The notes under the pieces are model-generated. The model made no database searches and had not been told where the DNA came from. It saw nothing but the letters and a program-made list of their open reading frames with translations. Both the position numbers and the translations under genes were made by a program. Shown piece by piece: positions 58,621-64,000 of a DNA stretch of 64,000 bases; position 1 is the first letter of the stretch, and every line of letters starts with the position of its first letter. The stretch is from Methylocystis sp. Lineage in GTDB: Bacteria > Pseudomonadota > Alphaproteobacteria > Rhizobiales > Beijerinckiaceae. The stretch lies in assembly GCA_016178015.1 (NCBI GenBank), contig JACOUB010000032.1:33340-97339 (forward strand), read 5' to 3'.

Positions 58621-59385
58621 TTAAACGCGCGGCGCGCCGCGTCCGCTTCCCCTTTTGAATTGTGGTTGCGCCCCAGCCGGAGCCTGCGCTCTTGCCTTAC
58701 GCTTTGTCCCGCCAAAACGGCCCGGCCCACGGCGCGGACGCTCCTCGCCGGGCGGCGCCGGCGTTTCGTCGCCATCCCCGAGACCCGCGTTTTGCGTCTT
58801 TCCCGCTCGCAAGGCCGCGCGTATCAGCGCATCGTTGAGCACCAATTTGCCGTCGTCGAGATCGCGCAACGGCAACCGCGCCACCTTTTCCTCGTCGTCG
58901 CGCGCGTCGGTTCGCTCGAGCACGAGCATGGCGTCGCGGCCATCGTTCTCGACGGCGATGATTTTGCCGCGAAACCGCTTGCGCCCCGAGGCCGCGGGCT
59001 GCGTCAGTCCGATTTTCGCCTCATGGCCGACGGCGCGGCGAAAGTCGGAGAGGCGCACCAACGGACGGTCGATGCCCGGCGAGGACATTTCCAGCCGGTA
59101 GGCCTGAGCGATAAGGTCCTCGACGTCGAATTCGGGCGACAGCGCCTGGCTCGCCGCCTCGCAATCCTCGATGGTCATGGTTCCGTCGGGCCGCTCGGCC
59201 ATGATCTGCACCGTCGCGCCGTTGTGCGCAAACACGCGCACCCGCACCAGCCGGTAGCCGAGCTGGGCGAGCGCCGGCTCGGCTATATGGGCGATCCGCG
59301 CCGCCACGCCCCTCTCGCCGCAAAGACGCGGCTCGTCGAGCAAGGAAGACGCTGTTGCGGCGTCGGCGGCGGGCGTGTTCTGCAA
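58621..59385 (-). CDS. rimP: Ribosome maturation factor RimP
   Basis: A protein of about 254 residues for 30S assembly. The core ([47 protein letters not shown]) is clear; the C-terminal basic tail ([17 protein letters not shown]) is longer than usual. The frame opens at a TTG at 59463, but that extension would encode the terminator hairpin; a TTG ending at 59385 has GAGG ten bases upstream and is preferred. Confidence 0.88.
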   Translation of the reverse strand: MQNTPAADAATASSLLDEPRLCGERGVAARIAHIAEPALAQLGYRLVRVRVFAHNGATVQIMAERPDGTMTIEDCEAASQALSPEFDVEDLIAQAYRLEMSSPGIDRPLVRLSDFRRAVGHEAKIGLTQPAASGRKRFRGKIIAVENDGRDAMLVLERTDARDDEEKVARLPLRDLDDGKLVLNDALIRAALRAGKTQNAGLGDGDETPAPPGEERPRRGPGRFGGTKRKARAQAPAGAQPQFKRGSGRGAPRV

Positions 59386-59424
59386 AGCGCGGGCGTCCTC
59401 GCGGGCTTTGTCCGGGCCGACGCC

Positions 59425-59460
59425 AATAAAAAAGAGCGGGTCCCGGCCGGGCCCCACTCT
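59425..59460 (-). terminator. Terminator-like hairpin in the rimP leader
   Basis: On the minus strand GAGTGGG pairs with CCCGCTC around an inner CCCGG/CCGGG, followed by TTTTTTATT. It lies 40 bp before the chosen rimP start and no gene on the same strand ends before it, so it should terminate the rimP-nusA-infB transcript itself unless bypassed. Confidence 0.65.
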
Positions 59461-59547
59461 CAATCGGCGATCACCCGAGAATGATCGTTATGAGATAGAA
59501 ACTGCGCGTTCATACACCTATCGAGGGGGCGGATGCAAGAAAAACCG

Positions 59548-59676
59548 CTATCCATGCCAAGGTCGCCGCGCGGCATGGCGAATATGCACGACCTCGACAA
59601 ACTCCACGTGATGCTTCCAGAGCGCCGCGATTTGTTCTTCTGAGACGAACTCGTCGCGATCCGCTTGCGCGCAAGA
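59548..59676 (-). pseudogene. Possible toxin-antitoxin remnant
   Basis: An open stretch of about 42 codons without a start reads ADRDEFVSEEQIAALWKHHV and then EFVEVVHIRHAARRPW. The first part resembles the end of a ribbon-helix-helix antitoxin, the second the end of a ParE-type toxin, as if the two were fused by deletion. Low certainty. Confidence 0.3.
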
Positions 59677-59696
59677 TTACGCCTGGTGACGTTCGT

Positions 59697-59808
59697 TTCC
59701 CTCTCCCCGCAAGGCTACGGCGATCACGGAAATGATTCTCGCGAGGCGGCGCGGCGCCGCCTCCTCTCCCCGCTTGCGGGGAGAGGTGAGGTGAGGGGCT
59801 AGGCGATT
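59697..59808. repeat. Intergenic palindromic repeat, family D, copy 3
   Basis: CTCTCCCCGCAAGG at the left, and CTCTCCCCGCTTGCGGGGAG with GTGAGGTGAGGGG at the right. It lies in the 578-bp gap (59464-60041) before the acyl-CoA dehydrogenase. Confidence 0.72.
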
Positions 59809-59937
59809 GGCCACGGTCGTCAAATCATCGCATCGCAACGCGGTCGGCGTCACCATGCAGAATACTTTGATTTTCCATTATGTTTCCGGCATTCGTGATG
59901 TGTCGCCGCTGCTTGTGCTCTTAAAGCGTTGCGCTAA

Positions 59938-59987
59938 TCCCCCGGCCCCTCACCCAACCTCTCCCCGCAAGCGGGGAGAGGGGCGCG
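59938..59987. repeat. Intergenic palindromic repeat, family D, copy 4
   Basis: CCCCTCACCCAACCTCTCCC then GCAAGCGGGGAGAGG: a half element, just before the acyl-CoA dehydrogenase gene. Confidence 0.72.
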
Positions 59988-60041
59988 CCCCCCCTCCGCG
60001 CCCTACAATAGACGAAGAAGGCTCGCCCAACGGAGCAAACC

Positions 60042-61838
60042 ATGACCTATCGCGCGCCGCTTAACGACATTCTCTTCGCCATGCGCCAGGCGGCCGGCGA
60101 CGGCGCCTTCGCGGAGGACGGCCTCTATGCCGATCTTGCGGGCGGCGTGGCGAGCGCGACGCTGGAGGAAGCCGCCAAATTTGCCGAAACGCGGCTGGAG
60201 CCGCTCGATCGCGCCGGCGACCGCGAGGGGGCGCGCTTTGCAGACGGCGCCGTCGCCAGCGCGCCCGGCTGGCGCGAAGCCTATCGGCAATGGATCGACG
60301 CGGGATGGAACGCGCTCGCCGCCTCCAAAGAGCACGGCGGCTTGGGATTGCCGTTTCTCCTCAACGCCGCCTGCACCGAAATATGGAATTCGGCGAACAT
60401 GGCGTTCGCCCTGTGTCCGCTGCTCGGCTATGGCGCCATCGAGGCGATGGAGGCGCATGCGAGCGATGAGTTGAAACAGGTCTATTTGCGCAAGCTGATC
60501 GCGGGCGAATGGACCGTCAGCATGAACCTCACCGAACCGCAGGCCGGCTCCGATCTCTCGGCGCTACGCACCCGCGCCGAGCCGGCCGGCGACGGCGCCC
60601 ATCGGATTTTCGGGCAGAAGATTTTCATCACCTATGGCGAACATGACATGACCGCCAATATCGTGCATTTCGTGCTGGCGCGGCTGGCCGGCGCGCCGCC
60701 AGGCACGCGCGGCATTTCGCTGTTCCTCGCGCCGAAATTCCTGCCCGACGCCGATGGCGAGCCCGCCGAGCGCAACGACGTGCGATGTGTCGGGATTGAA
60801 CACAAGCTCGGCATACACGCCGCTCCCACCTGCACCATGATCTATGGCGAGCGAGGCGGCGCCGTCGGCTTTCTCATCGGCAAGGAGAACGAAGGCCTCG
60901 CCTGCATGTTCACCATGATGAACAATGCGCGCCTCGCGATCGGCCTCCAGGGGGTGGGCGTGGCCGAACGCGCCACCCAGACGGCTATTGCCTATGCGCG
61001 CCAACGCCGCCAGGGGCGTTCGGGGAGAAGCGATGCGGGGATAAGCCCGATCATCGAACATCCGGACGTCGTGCGGATGCTGATGACGATGAAGGCTTAT
61101 ACCGACGCGGCTCGGGCGATTTGCTACCTTACGGCGGCCGCACTCGACGGCGCCCGCCGCCTTGAGGATAAGGTTGGCGCGAGGGAAGCTTTCGAGCGCG
61201 CCAGCCTGCTGACGCCCGTGGCCAAAGCCTTTTCCACCGACATCGCCTTCGAGGTCGCCTCGCTGGGAATACAAGTGCATGGCGGCATGGGTTTCATCGA
61301 GGAGACGGGCGCCGCGCAACTGCTGCGCGACGTGCGCATCGCCTCGATCTATGAGGGCACGAACGGCATTCAGGCCATCGATCTCGTCACCCGCAAGCTG
61401 AGGCTCGCCGGCGGCGCCCCGGTGCGGCGCGAAATCGACGATATGCGCGCCTGTGTGAAGGACCTGTCGTCGAGCAACGTCGCGGCCTTCAGGACTATGG
61501 CGCGTTGCTGCGGCGACGCCGTGGATGCCTTTGAACGGGCCACCGACTACTTGCAAACGAGCGTCGCAACCCGCCGCGACGACGCGCTGGCGGGCGCCTC
61601 TCCTTATTTGCGCCTGTTCGGGCTCGCCCGTGGCGCGACCTTGCTCGGCGCCTGGGCGCTCGCCGCGCATCGCTCGAACGGCGCCGACCCTGCGGCTTCG
61701 GAGCGCATCGTGACCGCGCGTTTCTTCGCGCACAATCTCGCTGTGGCGGCGGCGGGCCTGGAGCGCGCGGTCGTGGACGGCGCAGAGTCGGTCAATGCGG
61801 CTCTGGACATGTTCGCCGGCGGCGGCCATGTCGGATGA
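60042..61838 (+). CDS. Acyl-CoA dehydrogenase (long, DmdC-like form)
   Basis: A 598-residue flavoprotein oxidising an acyl-CoA at alpha-beta. FAD/substrate blocks MNLTEPQAGSDLSAL and KIFITYGEHD, then VHGGMGFIEETGAAQ and the catalytic Glu in SIYEGTNGIQAIDL, are visible. The extra N-terminal and C-terminal parts define the DmdC/AcdA-like subgroup, whose substrates include methylthiopropionyl-CoA and other short acyl-CoAs. It is followed by an enoyl-CoA hydratase after 40 bp, so the two likely act in sequence. Confidence 0.9.
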   Translation: MTYRAPLNDILFAMRQAAGDGAFAEDGLYADLAGGVASATLEEAAKFAETRLEPLDRAGDREGARFADGAVASAPGWREAYRQWIDAGWNALAASKEHGGLGLPFLLNAACTEIWNSANMAFALCPLLGYGAIEAMEAHASDELKQVYLRKLIAGEWTVSMNLTEPQAGSDLSALRTRAEPAGDGAHRIFGQKIFITYGEHDMTANIVHFVLARLAGAPPGTRGISLFLAPKFLPDADGEPAERNDVRCVGIEHKLGIHAAPTCTMIYGERGGAVGFLIGKENEGLACMFTMMNNARLAIGLQGVGVAERATQTAIAYARQRRQGRSGRSDAGISPIIEHPDVVRMLMTMKAYTDAARAICYLTAAALDGARRLEDKVGAREAFERASLLTPVAKAFSTDIAFEVASLGIQVHGGMGFIEETGAAQLLRDVRIASIYEGTNGIQAIDLVTRKLRLAGGAPVRREIDDMRACVKDLSSSNVAAFRTMARCCGDAVDAFERATDYLQTSVATRRDDALAGASPYLRLFGLARGATLLGAWALAAHRSNGADPAASERIVTARFFAHNLAVAAAGLERAVVDGAESVNAALDMFAGGGHVG

Positions 61839-61878
61839 TTGCCTGCGTCGACGCTGACGCCGAGAAAAGAAGGGGCTC

Positions 61879-62625
61879 ATGCACGCCAAGGTGATCGTGC
61901 GGCGCGACGACGCCGTTTTGCGCATCGTCATGAATCGGCCGGACAAGAAGAATGCGCTGGATCGCGACATGTATGAGCGCATGACGGCCGCCCTGACCGA
62001 GGCGGACGCCGACCCTGGCCTGCGCGCCATCTTGATCGAGGGCGCGGGCGGCGTCTTCACCGCCGGCAATGATCTCAGCGACCTCCGCTTCCCGCCCGCA
62101 GACTTAAAAGACTTTCCGGCCTTGCGCTTCGTGCGGGCGCTCGCCGCATGCCAAACGCCGCTCGTTGCGGCGGTGGAGGGCGATGCGGTGGGGGTCGGCG
62201 CGACGATGCTCTTTCATTGCGATCTCGTTTACGCGGCGCCGAGCGCGCGTTTCAAAATGCCGTTCGTCGATCTCGGCCTGGTGCCGGAAGCCGCCTCGTC
62301 GCTGCTCGTCCCCGAACGGCTCGGCCTGGCCAAGGCGGCGCAATTCCTGCTGCTTTGCGAGAGTTTCGACGCCGACGAGGCGTTGCGGCTGAATATCGTC
62401 AACGCGATCGCGCCGCCCGGCGATCTCGGGCGCATCGCGCTTGCCGCCGCGGGCCGGCTCGCCGAGAAGCCTTCGCAAGCGCTGGCGGCGACGCGCCGCC
62501 TCTTGCGCTCCGGTCAGGAGGCAGTTGCGGCCCGCCTGGAAGAAGAGGGCAAGCTGTTTGCGCAAGCGCTCGCTTCGCCGACGGTGCGGGCGCGCATCGC
62601 GGCGTTTTTTGCCCGAAGAGATTGA
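61879..62625 (+). CDS. Enoyl-CoA hydratase/isomerase family protein
   Basis: A 248-residue crotonase. VLRIVMNRPDKKNALDRDMY opens it; the oxyanion hole is in GGVFTAGNDLSDL and VEGDAVGVGATMLFHCDL; MPFVDLGLVPEAASSLL carries one catalytic Glu. The Asn of FTAGND replaces the more common Ala/Asp arrangement of FSAGAD. AGGGGC precedes the ATG at 61879. Probable partner of the dehydrogenase before it; the exact substrate is unknown. Confidence 0.88.
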   Translation: MHAKVIVRRDDAVLRIVMNRPDKKNALDRDMYERMTAALTEADADPGLRAILIEGAGGVFTAGNDLSDLRFPPADLKDFPALRFVRALAACQTPLVAAVEGDAVGVGATMLFHCDLVYAAPSARFKMPFVDLGLVPEAASSLLVPERLGLAKAAQFLLLCESFDADEALRLNIVNAIAPPGDLGRIALAAAGRLAEKPSQALAATRRLLRSGQEAVAARLEEEGKLFAQALASPTVRARIAAFFARRD

Positions 62626-62663
62626 ATTGAAACAGCCCCTTCGCGAGCGCAGACGGCGTAAAC

Positions 62664-62815
62664 CCTTCTCCCGTGAAACGGGAGAAGGTGGCCCTCGCGT
62701 CAGCGAGGGTCGGATGAGGGAACGTGCCACTTCCGAATGGAGCGAATTTGACGCGGCGTCGCCCTCATCCGTCGCGCATCCGCGCGCTTCCTTCTCCCGC
62801 AAGCGGGAGAAGGAA
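62664..62815. repeat. Intergenic palindromic repeat, family C, copy 4
   Basis: CTTCTCCCGTGAAACGGGAG, CCTCGCGTCAGCGAGG, CCCTCATCCGTCGC and CTTCTCCCGCAAGCGGGAG units. It lies in the 590-bp gap between the hydratase and the carboxylase gene. Confidence 0.75.
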
Positions 62816-62827
62816 GCAACGGCGCTC

Positions 62828-62872
62828 AAAAAACACAAAGAGTGGGGTGGCCCCGCCACTTCCCACTCTTTG
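62828..62872 (-). terminator. Strong terminator on the minus strand
   Basis: CAAAGAGTGGG and CCCACTCTTTG pair perfectly (11 bp) with GTGGC/GCCAC inside; on the minus strand the hairpin is followed by GTGTTTTTTG. It would stop a transcript from the carboxylase gene, more than 340 bp past its stop, or an unannotated RNA between. Confidence 0.7.
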
Positions 62873-63215
62873 GCACCCGTCCTTTTACCGGTCTCTTCGT
62901 AATCGCCTTAAGGGCTTGTTCCACGCGGCCCGTCTTTCGAACCTGTGCGGATCGATGAGTTCCGGCGTCCTCCCCGACTTGGACCGTAGCTAGACGCTAT
63001 ACCCTTCACGCGATTAAGGTATTTTCTCCGCCAGCTTGGTGGACGCACCTTATGACAGGTGCGACGGTTTGTCACTCGAAAAATAGGCAGGATGGGATGG
63101 AATTTATGCTCGGCGTCTGCCGACGCAGCTTTTCGTGGCTCGAGATTTGCGAGCGGTTGGCCCAATTCGCCGCGCTCCTTGGGCGCTTCCCGGCAAGGCG
63201 TTCGCCGCGCCGGCC

Positions 63216-64000
<785 letters not shown>

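Overview
The window reads as a GC-rich alphaproteobacterial chromosome, most likely Hyphomicrobiales (Rhizobiales). The evidence is gene content and order: the CtrA/ChpT cell-cycle genes, a CcrM-type GANTC methylase, the hisB-DUF2628-hisH-hisA-hisF-hisE-coaA run, the ffs-dnaX-ybaB-recR run, homospermidine synthase, the ATPase zeta subunit next to purC, and a CoxMNOP-like oxidase. A methanotroph or Beijerinckia-like relative would fit, but the genus cannot be read from this sequence alone. Coding density is high. No rRNA, tRNA, complete IS element, prophage or CRISPR array was seen. The one clear RNA gene is the SRP RNA (ffs).

Layout. 0-8 kb: cysQ, chpT, a CheY-like receiver and ctrA, then rpmH-rnpA-yidC-engB and argB. 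8-18 kb: a zincin-like protease, leuC, fabD, a SnoaL-like gene, recR-ybaB-dnaX-ffs, purC, the ATPase zeta subunit and xerC. 18-24 kb: a five-gene cytochrome c oxidase operon (II, I, two subunit III-like proteins, IV) and an SPW-repeat protein with an FNR/FixK-like site. 24-33 kb: aromatic amino acid breakdown (maiA, hppD, hmgA, fahA, phhA and a tryptophanase), interrupted after fahA by one intact and one decayed DUF433/DUF5615 toxin-antitoxin cassette. 33-38 kb: coaA and the his run. 38-51 kb: a repeat-rich membrane protein, vapBC, trpB-trpF, a DUF721 protein, mutY, ccrM, rnhB, a radical SAM protein behind two LexA-type boxes, and hss. 51-60 kb: murI, then the rimP-nusA-ylxR-infB-rbfA-truB operon. 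60-64 kb: acyl-CoA dehydrogenase, enoyl-CoA hydratase and the end of a propionyl-CoA carboxylase beta gene cut by the window edge.

How the genes work together. ChpT passes phosphate to CtrA, and CcrM methylates GANTC sites, one of which lies upstream of ctrA. PhhA, HppD, HmgA, MaiA and FahA form a complete route from phenylalanine to fumarate and acetoacetate. The last three lipid-related genes fit acyl-CoA and propionyl-CoA use.

The intergenic space is full of palindromic repeats in at least eight families. Several run into genes: the ends of murI and the DUF721 gene and the start of mutY are built from repeat sequence. The most unusual structure is a 386-bp cloverleaf-like set of nested inverted repeats between tnaA and coaA. 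Other observations worth following are the 40-bp fahA-tail direct repeats around the toxin-antitoxin cassettes and a terminator in the leader of the nusA operon.
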